From positions 20,718,214-20,782,213 of the forward strand of contig OW203725.1 in the NCBI GenBank assembly GCA_934045075.1: a DNA stretch of 64,000 nucleotides. Reading direction: 5' to 3'. A program made the position numbers and the translations under genes. This document shows, one piece after another, positions 22,984 through 33,521 of this stretch; the first letter of the stretch is position 1, and each line of letters opens with the position of its first letter. The notes below the pieces were generated by a model. That model ran no database searches and was not told the origin of the DNA. It saw nothing but the letters and a program-made list of their open reading frames with translations. Origin of the DNA: Yponomeuta sedellus (lineage: Eukaryota; Arthropoda; Insecta; Lepidoptera; Yponomeutidae).

Positions 22984-23081
22984 GCCATGTGTACAAATTT
23001 ATGACGTACCCCAGTGGGTATTGAGCTTACGACCTCCGGTCTGGTAATCAGACTTGATACTGTTAGACCAACGAGGCAGTC
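22984..23081 (-). mobile_element. SINE family D
   Basis: TATTGAGCTTACGACCTCCG and GTTAGACCAACGAGGCAGTC are the reverse of the family D head. The 3' part is truncated. Confidence 0.65.
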
Positions 23082-23118
23082 TACAGTCGACAGCACATAA
23101 ACCCTCACTTCATCATCA

Positions 23119-23432
23119 ACTCATTATGTCCCCACCGAGGGGCACGGGTCTCTTCCCTAAGGATGGTTACAGGCCCTACTCCTCCACGGGGGCCAAGTCT
23201 TGCAAGACTGGTGGCTGGTCTTACTGTCAGAAGTTTTTCAAACCGCCTCTGACTTGTACTGCCTTCTATCGACGGCAGCCGGCACCAACTGCTTAACGTG
23301 CCTTGCGAAGCACGGAACCGCTCGGAAAAATGCCACTAGTGTTAGTCATAGACGGTGACTTACCCATGCCCTGAACGCGCCCTATGTTGCTTAACCTTCG
23401 TGATCGTTAAAGATCACTCAGGGCTTGTGCGA
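23119..23432 (-). mobile_element. SINE family A
   Basis: Same order as 10488-10848, with small internal deletions. The 5S-like GCGCCCTATGTTGCTTAACC and ATCACTCAGG are retained near the right end. Confidence 0.85.
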
Positions 23433-24858
23433 TTCCCTTACATCCATGCTCATTTATAATTATTTTTATTTATACTTTTATTGCACTTAAGGAAGACTAT
23501 AATACGGTGGACTTAATGCCTTAAGCATTTACGTTGCGGATAAAAAAAAATTTTTATATTTTTACAGCAGCTCTATCTTCAATGAGCTCCTGCTGTTGTT
23601 TGTACTGCCTTCGACGTTCTGTAGTCTCTAGAATATTTCGTGTTATTACTGCTCTCGCACTGTTAAAGCAATTTAACTGACATTTAAATAATTCCAGAGC
23701 AAATGGGAGCAACGCGCGTAATAGCGGTTTTAATGTTACCTCCATTACATACAAGCGAGGTGCCATAAGTGAAGTGGTTTTTTGAAATGGCAACACTTAA
23801 TTCTTTGGTCCTTCGTTTCGTGACACTGTTGTAGTGTAGAATATAACCACGTGTGTGATTTGCTACATAGATGCAATTCAAGAGCATTCTTTGAGTATGA
23901 ATCACTACTCGAATGAATGAATCGAATTAAATAGAAACGAGACTTTGGTCGAGTCGACCTTCTGGATAAACATCTATTATTTAAGTAATTAGAAGTCTTT
24001 AGTGTTAGTTTCGTAGTTGCGCTAAGCTACGTCTCAATACATCGATCCAATGCGATACGTAATAGTTACCCGAAATTCTTCCTAACTAAATTCCTCTTCA
24101 ATTCTCTTCTCTTGGTAGAGTCGGCCACATCGGCACTTTTCAAATATGATTTAAAGTAGCATTTAAATTATTTTTTCATGAAGAATGTGATGCTAAAAAC
24201 CTTATGCTTCATACAAGTTGTTCACATAGGCGATAATATCCATTTAAGATTCTCTACAGTAAATGATTATCGCGCCGTTATACACATCAACAAAATAAAA
24301 TCACTTCGTCCTAAATAAGTTTGTGTAAGTAGAGGCACCTTTTTATTTGATTGTAATAGGCGATACTAAGAAAGGTTTTGAATGAACCACTGGTTGTCTA
24401 GAAAGCTCCATTAAGAAGCTCTTCAACAAAATCCACTGGAGATTTGTTGCCGTCCACTACATACTTTTATCCGCGGCAACACTTTATTCGCAGTTCGGCT
24501 TAAAGCCAGAAACGGCTTAGAAATTTATAAATTTGTTTGTCCTACGAACATTTACATTGATAATTTTGATACTATATACAAATAATAATATTATTAATAC
24601 CACTTTTTATACTATTCTTACTTTAAAAACACGTTTTCTAATGACATCATCATCCCAACATAACGTTTCGTTTGATATCAACATTACATTTCCAGTTGGA
24701 GTACCTCACCTATCTTGGCGCTGAATGCCGCTAACACCGGATACCAGCAGAATACCGGCACAGAAGTATTCCCCCAAAATTTCAGCACATGCTGAATCGG
24801 AACCCGTTTACATTTGCCACACCTACGTTTTTCATTTACATTTCCCTCCATGTATTGC
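23433..24858. other. intergenic
   Basis: CTTTTATTGCACTTAA at 23,477 recurs at 30,020 and 32,620 and is probably a worn LINE tail. The rest is unrecognised. Confidence 0.4.
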
Positions 24859-25066
24859 AAGGTTCATAATTATACTATTTTTATTTTTAATGCACTAACC
24901 CGTGCTAAGGAACAAATTTAAAAACCTATTTAGAGGCTAAAAATTTCACCCATGCCGGGATTCGAACCCGCAACCTCTGGCTATCCGTACCAGCGCTCTA
25001 CCAATTGATTTTATTTTAATAATAATAATAATTTTAGCCTCTAAATAGGTTTTTAAGGTTCATAAT
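24859..25066 (-). mobile_element. SINE family B foldback insertion with 12-bp TSD
   Basis: AAGGTTCATAAT flanks at 24859-24870 and 25055-25066. Inside are a minus-strand SINE (GCACTAACCCGTGCTAAGGA to CAGCGCTCTACCAATTG, truncated in the head) and then an inverted piece of its own body (TTTTAGCCTCTAAATAGGTT) joined through an AAT-repeat. The single TSD shows it arrived as one event. Confidence 0.85.
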
Positions 25067-25464
25067 GTTTTTAGCTATGCTACTGTATTTTTCTGTGTTG
25101 TGTTTGTGCCTTTGTATTTTCACTTGTAATTTTCTGTGTAGATAGATAGATAAATAGAGAACACTTTATTGTAAAAAAAGCAACTTACATAGATATTTCT
25201 TAACCTAAAAGTGACCTCTTCCAGACAACTTTTGGATGGACTGGAGCAATATATTGGAGAAGGAAGTAGATGTACAAATAAATCATGCTTAATTAAGAAA
25301 ATTATTATACTAACTGTAAATAGATAGAAAGTGATATAAGAATAGATAGATAGATAGAGAACATTTGGTGTAAATATTTATAGAATATATATTTTATATA
25401 AATATATACATTTAATGCATTTGTTTAATACTTTGTATACGTGTCTGTGTCTTGTGTAAATAAA

Positions 25465-25670
25465 TAACATAACATTTACATACAGGCACATTCATTGCTT
25501 CTGGCCCCACACTAGGATACCCTGTGTCGTGGGAACCAGAAACAACGACATCACAAACATGTAAACATCCAAGACCTGGGGTTTTTTTTTTGTTCCCAGC
25601 CGGGATTCGAACCCGGGACCTCTTGCATGGCAGGTAGATGCACAACCTCTACGCCACAGAGGTCGTCAAA
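25465..25670 (-). mobile_element. SINE family C (tRNA-Gly-like)
   Basis: The reverse copy ends GGGATTCGAACCCGGGACCT, CTTGCATGGCAGGTAGATGC and CCACAGAGGTCGTCAA (head). The 3' tail at the left is AACATAACATTTACATACAG. Confidence 0.87.
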
Positions 25671-26426
25671 TTATTGATTTATCCATCTATCTATATTTAG
25701 AGCCAGTTAAGTAGACGAGACTAGCTGCATCATCTTTCATCCCGCCGCCTCTACACTTGGTTTTAATATAGTGTAGTTGTAATGAAACGTAATCACTAGG
25801 GGCACAACAAAATCCGGTAGTTAATTATCCTAAATTGTATAATGGTAGGTGCGGCAGTTCGCGACGGATAATTGCGTATTGCCTCGGGCAACGCATCCTA
25901 CCAAGCCTGGAAGAAATACCCAGGAAAACAGTGCCAAATAGCCTTTATTTGTATAAGGGTAGAGTCTATTTTCCGTCGCGCTGTAGCGTCCAAGAAATTG
26001 CTGGAGAAATATGGGATAAAAGATCGTATTTTTAGTTAGTAATAAAGGTGGTTTTTCAGTAGCTAGTGCAGGGTTTTAATCAGTTATGCTGGAAACAGTG
26101 GAAAAGCAACCATAGTGGGTTATTAATTAAGTTAGTTTTTTACTCCGCGTGGATGTGTTCCAAGAATTGTCATCAAAAATAGAGCGGACAGGTTTTCGAA
26201 AATTTACTGCCGTCAATTTAAATTAGTAAAATTAGTAAGCACTGAGTCGTATTGTTGCAAGTCCTTGACTTTGCTTTTAAAATAACCTTTTTAACGTAAA
26301 ATTGCTAGCTTGGTTAAGTATACCATTATGGTGGAGTTTATTTATCCAATTTCTGCTTCAGAACAATCTAGACCTTAAAATAGACTTTTGGAAGTTTCGC
26401 TAAGTCGCAGTATATCGCTGTATTAA
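25671..26426. other. intergenic, nothing recognised
   Basis: No repeat family or convincing ORF seen. Confidence 0.4.
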
Positions 26427-26512
26427 ACAAAAATTCTTATATCTCTGGAGGAGTTCACAAAAGCTTGTGAAGACAAGCTTTTATGAACTCTTCCAGAGAT
26501 ATAAAAATTTTG
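26427..26512. repeat. foldback hairpin, ~41-bp arms
   Basis: ACAAAAATTCTTATATCTCT, GGAGGAGTTCACAAAAGCTTGT, then a 4-base loop and the near-complement ACAAGCTTTTATGAACTC, TTCCAGAGATATAAAAATTT. Confidence 0.88.
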
Positions 26513-26559
26513 TAAGTAGTAGTACTTACTACTTAGGCCTCTTGCATCTACTGAGTGAG

Positions 26560-26927
26560 ATGATTTATACAGCGTCCAGTGGCATCTTCACCTACACTAG
26601 ATGGGTGAAGGGACCACTCCGACGCTGTAGTGCCTGGGACATGGTTTTGTAGATGGTGTAGGCTTGCCCAGCACCTGTACCATCCTGACAGCTTAGTCGG
26701 CCTAGCCCACAGGAAAGACTAGTCAATACGTGCGGAGCCAACCAAGCCGCGGGTTTCCTCACGATGTTTTCCTTCACCGTTAGCGTGTGGTATTGTGACT
26801 ACAAATTCGCAAATGTACGTAACTTTGAAACTAAATGAGTCATTGGTACATGCTCGCACTGGGGATCGAACCTGGGGCTCTCGCTTGCGAGTCCATGGTT
26901 CTACCCTCTGAGCTACCACCGCTAAAA
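26560..26927 (-). mobile_element. SINE family E, full length
   Basis: On the minus strand the head GGTGGTAGCTCAGAGGGTAG and GGTTCGATCCCCAGTGCGAG leads to GGAAAACATCGTGAGGAAAC and the distal segment ending at the ACTAGATGGGTGAAGGGACC block. It is the longest copy in the window. Confidence 0.85.
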
Positions 26928-27029
26928 ACCTGTCTATGGATTTTGGATTCCAGCTTAAATGAAAAGATACTACCTAGTATCTATTTCTGACCCGCCAACC
27001 ATCACGATGTCGTCTGACCATCGAGTCAG

Positions 27030-27162
27030 TGGGCTGCCTACCGACCTCCTTCCCTGAAATGGATCAGATTAGCACAAGACCGTGAGGAATGGTGCAGTAA
27101 AAAGCAGGCCTATGCCCAGCAGTGGGTTGATGTGGGCTAATTATAGATAGATAGATAGTATC
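27030..27162 (+). repeat. RTE-type LINE 3' fragment with GATA tail
   Basis: GGATCAGATTAGCACAAGAC, GTGAGGAATGGTGCAGTAAA and ATGCCCAGCAGTGGGTTGAT match 29400-29475. It ends in ATAGATAGATAGATAG. Confidence 0.7.
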
Positions 27163-27513
27163 TATTACTTTAAGTAAAATAGTAAATATGGATTCAATAT
27201 ATAATCTACATTGTATCGCATCCGTCGCATTAGGCCTACAAAGATAGATGTAAGAAATTTAATAATGATTAATTAACATGTGCATGTTGGTTTCGGCTAC
27301 TATGTATGATTAACAGCTAATATATCTCCTATGTCGTCGAAGTATGTCCGAAGATGCCCTTTAAGAACGTTTCCACCCACATTTGCTTCATATACATTTT
27401 TCTCGTCAATCTTTTTCTGTCATCCTCTCCATATGTCCAAAGCAAAAAAAAAAACGTTCTTTTCTTAATAAATTATTTAGACCTTTAATAACAATAACTT
27501 CCACACAACTCAC

Positions 27514-27676
27514 GTGTCCTGGTTCCAAATTAGGTGTACGTGTGCCGTGGTAACCAGGCAAGGATATCACAAACATGGAAACACACTCTAACTAGGCCAT
27601 TTGTACTGCGGTCGCAGCGGAAATCGAACCCACGACTGTAATCAGACGTGATACCGATAGACCAACCCGTTTGATG
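27514..27676 (-). mobile_element. SINE family D
   Basis: GTCCTGGTTCCAAATTAGGT (3' end), CCAGGCAAGGATATCACAAA, GGAAATCGAACCCACGACTG and the head ATAGACCAACCCGTTTGATG. Confidence 0.75.
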
Positions 27677-27979
27677 ACAATGACACCTGCGTTCAAACCG
27701 TCTTGTTTCCACCATTAATAAAGGAGTCAAGTGCGCGTCAGACCACGGCCAGTGCAGGGTTCCATAGATGGATGGGTTTTTAACCTTTAGCGTGCTAAAT
27801 TTCATTATTCTAATCCGCGGACAAAAATAAGATAAGATGAAACATTAAAATTTTATTTGCTTAAGCATGGTAAATACATTGAAGTAGCTGGTACAGTGTA
27901 ATAATAGAACATGCATGCTCTACCAGTTAAGGTGTGCAAATATTAGACTTAAATAAAATATAACAAATTTACAATAACT

Positions 27980-28068
27980 AACGACAGACAGACGGCCCGA
28001 AGGACGGACGGACGGATATGGTGAAACTATAAGGGTTTCTTGTTGACTACAGAACCCTAAAAATAACC
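27980..28068 (+). repeat. end of a degenerate lepidopteran repeat
   Basis: GACAGACAGACGGCCCGAAG, GGACGGACGGACGGATATGG and ACAGAACCCTAAAAATAACC resemble the terminal portion of the element at 39665-40265. Confidence 0.45.
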
Positions 28069-28756
28069 AGTCGACGTATGATTGACATCCACGTCTGACG
28101 TGACACCAAGTGCTGCCGCCTACTGCCATATATTCCGCATAGTTAGCCCACTTCATTTGCATGCTAAACGATATCGGTAGCACATCGGGGCACACTGACA
28201 GGTTAGTTTGATCTGTCCCGCGTTCCTTTATGGGGAGCCACAGAAGTACCATACTCCGGACATATGTGGCGCATAGCAAAAAACTCATAACCTCCTAAGC
28301 CCTGGCGTCCTAAAAATACGACATCACGAATAAATTTCTAATGATTCAGTAGGAAGTCCGGAAAACTTACTGTTCCACGTCCAATATTTTCTCATAATTT
28401 TTTTGACAACAAGAAGAAAAGGTTCTTCAAAATCTACGTAGTAGAAGACTTGAAGTAAAAAGTGTTACCTCCAGGGCTTAGGAGTGTATAGAACAGCGTA
28501 TAGAAAAAGGTAATAAAAAATTTAAACCGACTTCAACACACTACAACACTAAAACAGTGAAATATGTTTATCGAACATCGCCTTTAAATTTCATGTTTTC
28601 CTTCACATTTCCGTGTGGTAAAGATAAACAAATTCCTTATTGCTTTCAGCAGTTTGGCCGCCAACTGTACCTTTAAGGCGTCTTCAATTAAACGAGAGAA
28701 CTTCGATTTAAGTCATTATTTTAATTCGTATTTCCATAGGACTTATTTCGTAATAG
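28069..28756. other. intergenic, nothing recognised
   Basis: A 122-codon minus-strand frame (27920-28288) has no recognisable domain and runs into repeat sequence; treated as chance. Confidence 0.4.
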
Positions 28757-28800
28757 CTGACCCAGCGAACTTCGTACCGCCTAACCATCGATTCTTTCCT
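28757..28800 (-). repeat. Helitron 3' end fragment
   Basis: The reverse complement reads GGCGGTACGAAGTTCGCTGG then GTCAGCTA, the same as the Helitron end at 45355-45377. Confidence 0.6.
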
Positions 28801-28848
28801 TGTACTTCAAGGAATATTCCAAAAAAAGAATTAGCGAAATCCAACAAG

Positions 28849-29096
28849 TACCATGCGGTTATAAAAACCTATTTAGAGGCTGAAAATTCCACCCATGCCG
28901 GGATTCGAACCCGCGACCTCTGGCTATCCGTGCCAGCGCTCTTTCCAACTGAGCTAATGGGCGACTCACCGGCATCAGTGAAATTTCGAACCTCTTTACA
29001 CTATTCTCTGTATTATGTACAGATAAATAGGTTTTAAAAATTGTCCTTAGCACGGGTTAGTGCATTAAAAATTAAAATAGTATAACCATGCGGTTA
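28849..29096 (+). mobile_element. SINE family B insertion with internal inversion and 12-bp TSD
   Basis: ACCATGCGGTTA flanks both sides (28849 and 29085). The 3' tail is in plus orientation (AAATAGGTTTTAAAAATTGT, CCTTAGCACGGGTTAGTGCA at 29025-29082), while head and body (28862-29022) are inverted (CCTATTTAGAGGC, GGGATTCGAACCCGCGACCT, GAGCTAATGGGCGACTCACC). This is the arrangement made by twin priming during LINE-driven insertion. Confidence 0.87.
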
Positions 29097-29272
29097 GTTA
29101 ATGCAACTTTTTCAAGCAGCACCAAGACACGAACACACCACTACCGACACTAATACTTGTGTGAAAAAATGCTCGACACGTTTCGCCTCTAACACGAGGC
29201 ATCCTCAGGCTTGTGAGCCTGGAAATGGAAAGTAATTTAGCATAGTAATTTTGACATTTTAATGCTATTGGC

Positions 29273-29491
29273 TTGGCTAGAAGGGAAGTCGGCCGGTGGA
29301 CCAGAGCAGTATCGGAGTGGTGGCCAAGGGAGGGAAGGAAGTTGGTAGGCAGACCACCGACACGATGGTTAGACGACATCGTGAGGGTTGCGGGTCAGAG
29401 ATGGATCAGATTAGCACAGGACCATGAGGAATGGCGCAATAAAAAGGAGGCCTATGCCCAGCAGTGGGTTGATGTGGGCAAGATAGATAAT
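29273..29491 (+). pseudogene. RTE-type LINE C-terminal coding remnant
   Basis: An open frame gives VGRWTRAVSEWWPREGRK, VGRPPTRWLDDIVRVAGQRW and EEWRNKKEAYAQQWVDVG. This is the characteristic C-terminus of RTE/BovB-like LINEs in Lepidoptera, just before the 3' UTR. Upstream RT domains are absent, so this is a 5'-truncated copy. Confidence 0.85.
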
Positions 29492-30407
29492 GCTATTATG
29501 GATTTCCACAAAGTAACACCCGATTCCACACAATATTATTATTATTATCTTTCTCTTCAAAGAACCAAGCTTTCGTCTCCATCTACTTGACGGGCCGGGC
29601 CCGTAATCAAACCCCGTAATCGGACAGCCGCGGGGCGCCCGCTGAGTTACGAAGTGCGAACGCTGTAATTACCGAAGAGTCACCTCGATTACCGTTTTAC
29701 CGGTCGCCAGTGCCCACTTATTCCCGGCTTATTGTGGTGAGGAAGCCTGCACGATTGCAAACTAACGGTCTTATTTATAACAACACGATTTCTTTCACAT
29801 TGCAAAAACTAGTCTGGTGGAGATTTTACGGTGAAAGCAAGTAACCAGGGATTAAATGAAGTAACACTAATCAGAAGTGCTTTAAAAGACTTGTGTTTTT
29901 GTTTATAAGACCGTACCCCTTTTATTTACCAAAACACTAATATAATTAATAATATATCGTTACAATTGCAGCGGTTAGTGAGAAAAACTTACATAGACTT
30001 AAGGAATGTTTATTTATTTACTGCTTTATTGCACTTAAATAAATGTACTCGTACAATACGTCGGACTGACGTCCTCAGCTATTATAATCAGGGTACCAAT
30101 TCTCAGTTTAATATTCGTACACGACTCTTAAGGCTTATGACTTGAATTGTACGTAAAAAGTCAAGCGACAGCCAAAATCTGTATTCTGAACGCCATGCTA
30201 GATTGAATTCCAAGGAGAAAATAAATGTCTTATGACTCTCCAGTTATCTTATCTTATTTTTTTGCAAGAAATGTCTAAGCCTACGAATATGTTGCGTTTA
30301 CGCTTTGTAGGTACGCAGTAAATCGTGGGTAAAGCCTCCAGTTGAGCTCGCAGGTCTTCGCTGAAGACCTAGGTTAATTCAAAATCACATGTGACGAAAT
30401 CCTGTCT
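29492..30407. other. intergenic; GC-rich patch 29,580-29,720
   Basis: After the RTE remnant comes GGGCCGGGCCCGTAATCAAA and GACAGCCGCGGGGCGCCCGC, then AT-rich sequence with a LINE-tail phrase at 30,020. Confidence 0.35.
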
Positions 30408-30712
30408 AATCCTTCTAATATTACAAACGCGAAAGTTTGTAAGTATGGATGTTTGTTTGTTTGTTACTCTTTCACTTAAAAACTACTGAATGGATTTTAA
30501 TGAAACTTTACAATAATATAGCTTATACATCAGAATAACACATAGGCTACAATTTATGAAGATGTTATGTGATATTTTCCAAATGCGCCCAAAAATTAGT
30601 GATGTGATATTTTTAATGTCATAATGTTAGTCCTTTTGTACGTCACGCTATTAAAAGCTACTCGAAATACTAATCCTGCGCAGACGAAGTCGCGGGCAGC
30701 AAAACGGTTGAA
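30408..30712 (+). mobile_element. Helitron, non-autonomous, diverged 3' end
   Basis: TTCTAATATTACAAACGCGA, AGTTTGTAAGTATGGATGTT and ACACATAGGCTACAATTTAT, with the end CAGACGAAGTCGCGGGCAGC followed by AAAACGG, not the usual AGCTAGT. Confidence 0.7.
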
Positions 30713-31164
30713 TAAAACTGCAGCCGACGCGCCGGAAGATCTCAACGCGTTGCTTGGTGCTTTCTACGAATATTTTCTTTTAACAGACATTTTAGCCGTC
30801 TTCAAAAAAGGAGGAGGTTATTTAACCTACAGGGGCTCATAGACCATAAAGTCGTTAAAGGTATCGATTCGCTTAGCAGTAAAAAGCGTCTCTAGACCTT
30901 TCACTGTGCCCATCGTTACATTGTCTTTGAACAAAGGAATTGAGTTAAAATTACGACGTGCGAACTCAGTAATTACCGACCGCTTATGATCGGTAATAGC
31001 CGATCGGCGATGCCCAACGACAGCTATTCAATGCATATCGACCGAGGCGAATCGGAAAACTGAGAGCTAACTCCAGTGTTACCACATGGTCCTTTGAATT
31101 TCCCTGCCGATCTGACAAAATCTCCCGAAAAATAGCCATTTTCTAAAGAAAAACTACCACAAAA

Positions 31165-31511
31165 AGTCCTGACTGACTGACTCACTCATCAACGCCCAGC
31201 GCAAGCCGTTGGACCTAGAAAGTTGAAATTTTGCACAGACGGTCTATATATAATTTAAGCAAGGACTAAGTCCGGATTTTTTTTAATTCAACCCCTAAGG
31301 GTTGGGCGAAAAGGGTTGCCAAAGTTTGTATGGGAGGTATAAAGAATGTCGTCAAATTTTCTTGAAACTTAAAATAAATACTCTTCAACACAATTCATTG
31401 AACACGTGTTTCGCCGTTTTTCTCAATTTAATCCTTAAAGGAGTGAACGGCGTTGCAAAATTTTGTTCCTTGAATCTTTTCCACGCGGACATAGTCGCAG
31501 GAAAAAGCTAG
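31165..31511 (+). mobile_element. Helitron nested in hAT-like element 3
   Basis: GACTGACTGACTCACTCATC, AACACGTGTTTCGCCG and the end GTCGCAGGAAAAAGCTAG followed by T match 19035-19395. The first ~20 bases of the family (TCTATATAAATAAAATTC) are missing here. Confidence 0.78.
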
Positions 31512-31569
31512 TTTTGTATAGTTTTGTAAAGAATCAAAAATCAGAAACAGGAAAATCGGTTAGTAGGTG

Positions 31570-31771
31570 TGTGGCGAGCACATGTCAACTCTGCGCGCGC
31601 ACTACAAACTCCAACATTCCTGCATCGCGCAATCAAAGTGTTTCAATGACATACCATAAATATAACGTCCTACTAACAAGGGTTGGACCGGCCGTCCCCA
31701 GGCATACGATCTGCCTGGCGGGAAATTTCCCTTTATAGTGGAAGAGCAAGATCTCCCGCTCTTCCCTATAG
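31570..31771 (+). repeat. TRIM 5' LTR
   Basis: Starts TGTGGCGAGCACATGTCAAC and ends CTCTTCCCTATAG, though the last 2-4 bases may belong to the target duplication. Confidence 0.92.
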
Positions 31772-32178
31772 TGGTGACCCCTGACAGAACATTGTCAACC
31801 TTCCTTCGCTCTCGCAGCACCCCACATACAGTCTCAAAGCAAGGCCAGCATTCTTCCTTCTCACTTCATCAGTTCCACTACAGTCAACGCACCGACTACT
31901 GGGACTGATGGTGATCTTCCTCCAACCCCTCGGCACGGCAGCCACACAGCAACAGCACACGTACACGTTGCCAGTGGTACAGCAGCCTTCACCGGTTCCT
32001 ACCACATGCGCGGGCTCCATGGTACTGTCGCCGGTGAAGTGACTGTTAGCCGCCGAGCACCCTCAACCGCTAGTCGACTCACTGACTCAGCGTCACCTGG
32101 CACTTGCAGGCTTTAGAGCACAGACTTCGATTCCTATCAGACCTAGCTATGCGTAGCTACGGTCTTGAAGGGGAGTAA

Positions 32179-32380
32179 TGTGGCGAGCACATGTCAACTC
32201 TGCGCGCGCACTACAAACTCCAACATTCCTGCATCGCGCAATCAAAGTGTTTCAATGACATACCATAAATATAACGTCCTACTAACTAGGGTTGGACCGG
32301 CCGTCCCCAGGCATACGATCTGCCTGGCGGGAAATTTCCCTTTATAGTGGAAGAGCAAGATCTCCCGCTCTTCCCTATAG
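32179..32380 (+). repeat. TRIM 3' LTR
   Basis: Same as the 5' LTR except CTAACTAGGG for CTAACAAGGG. Confidence 0.92.
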
Positions 32381-33456
32381 GTGCGTTTAGTTGAGTTAAA
32401 TAAAACAAGTCCTTTGAATTTTTCCCCCGATCTCAATGAAATCTCCCCAAAAACAGCCATTTTCCAAAGAAAAACCTCCACCAAGCTTTTCCAATTTTGA
32501 AGAATAAAAAATGAGAAAGCGTTTAGTAGGTGCATTTAGTTGAAATAAAACACAAAGTTAGTTTAAGAAAAAAAATATTTCCGCCATTGCTTCTAACATA
32601 TTATTATTATTAATACTTTTATTGCACTTAAATGTTAACAATAAAACCGTACAATGCGGCGATTTAAATCTTCGAGCATGTCGATTTAATTTCTTGCGTC
32701 TAATACCATTAGCACAAATGTGTGTAACTAAAATTATATGAATTAAATACCGTTAAAATTATATGAAAAGAAGTGATAATGGTATCGTTCAATCTTGTGT
32801 TTCTTTATTTTGAAAAAAAAAGATGAGTCACCAAAATCTCTTTACCTCCAATTTTTCCCACCAAAATTCTCCCCAAATAACTTCTCCCTGCAAATTCTCT
32901 CCTAAAGAAACCACCTCCGAATTTGTAGGGAATTCCCTCCATCTGGCAACACTGGGCTGGCTAACTCAGCCCGCCCTAGTACGGAGATTTGAGTCGGCGT
33001 CAAGAGCACTCTACAAAGCTTTGTATCTTACTTTATTGTACTACCTAGAGCAGTATGGAATGCAGAAAGTAATCCAATACACCGCGCCCCATAGACTTTT
33101 ATGCCAGATATCCACCGGTACATGGTGAAATAATTCTGGGAGAACGCGGAGCATTGGACCCACTTTGCTAATTGAGAAATAAACGTTGCTAAATAAATTG
33201 CTGAGAGAAGATGTAAAACCGCAATGAGAATGTGAAATCTTTATTGATCAACTGGAAGCCAGCGGCCATAGCTACTGGAAGGGGATGTCCCTCTGAAAAC
33301 GATGCGCATGGCAACACTAGGAGATCTTATTTATCTAATAGTGAATTGGATTAGAACCAGATTTAGGTTAAACTGGTGTGGACAAGTGACATAATGTCTG
33401 CAGTACAATCAAAGAGCAAAAGAGACTTTATAGAATCAGTAACACCCTATCTATTT

Positions 33457-33521
33457 CTGCATCAACAGAAAAGTATAGACCTATCTTCGTCTATAAGAAA
33501 TATACTTTTCTGTTGATGCAG
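33457..33521. repeat. perfect 21-bp hairpin
   Basis: CTGCATCAACAGAAAAGTAT(A) and its exact complement are separated by a 23-base loop. No target duplication seen. Confidence 0.9.

Larger units (their letters stand above)
31570..32380 (+). mobile_element. TRIM (miniature LTR retrotransposon)
   Basis: Two direct ~202-bp LTRs (31570-31771 and 32179-32380) differ by a single base as read by eye. Immediately after the 5' LTR is TGGTGACCCCTGACAG, close to a tRNA-Trp primer-binding site (TGGTGACCCCGAC expected). Immediately before the 3' LTR is a polypurine tract GAAGGGGAG. TAGGTG flanks both sides (31564-31569 and overlapping the last LTR bases at 32377-32382). The 407-bp interior has no gag or pol. 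It depends on an autonomous partner. Confidence 0.92.
31074..32954. mobile_element. hAT-like element 3 carrying a Helitron and a TRIM
   Basis: The left end CAGTGTTACCACATGG and the right end (reverse complement CAGTGTTGCCAGATGG) match at 14 of 16 positions and resemble hAT 2. GCTAACTC lies immediately left (31066-31073) and again at 32960-32967, five bases beyond the right terminus, a plausible 8-bp TSD with a small insertion. Internal segments (CCTTTGAATTT...CAGCCATTTTC..AAAGAAAAAC) occur twice. No transposase frame was seen. Confidence 0.6.

Noticed and set aside
31766..32020. Minus-strand ORF in the TRIM interior
   Set aside because: TRIMs have no coding capacity; no gag or pol motif is present and the frame is antisense to the element.
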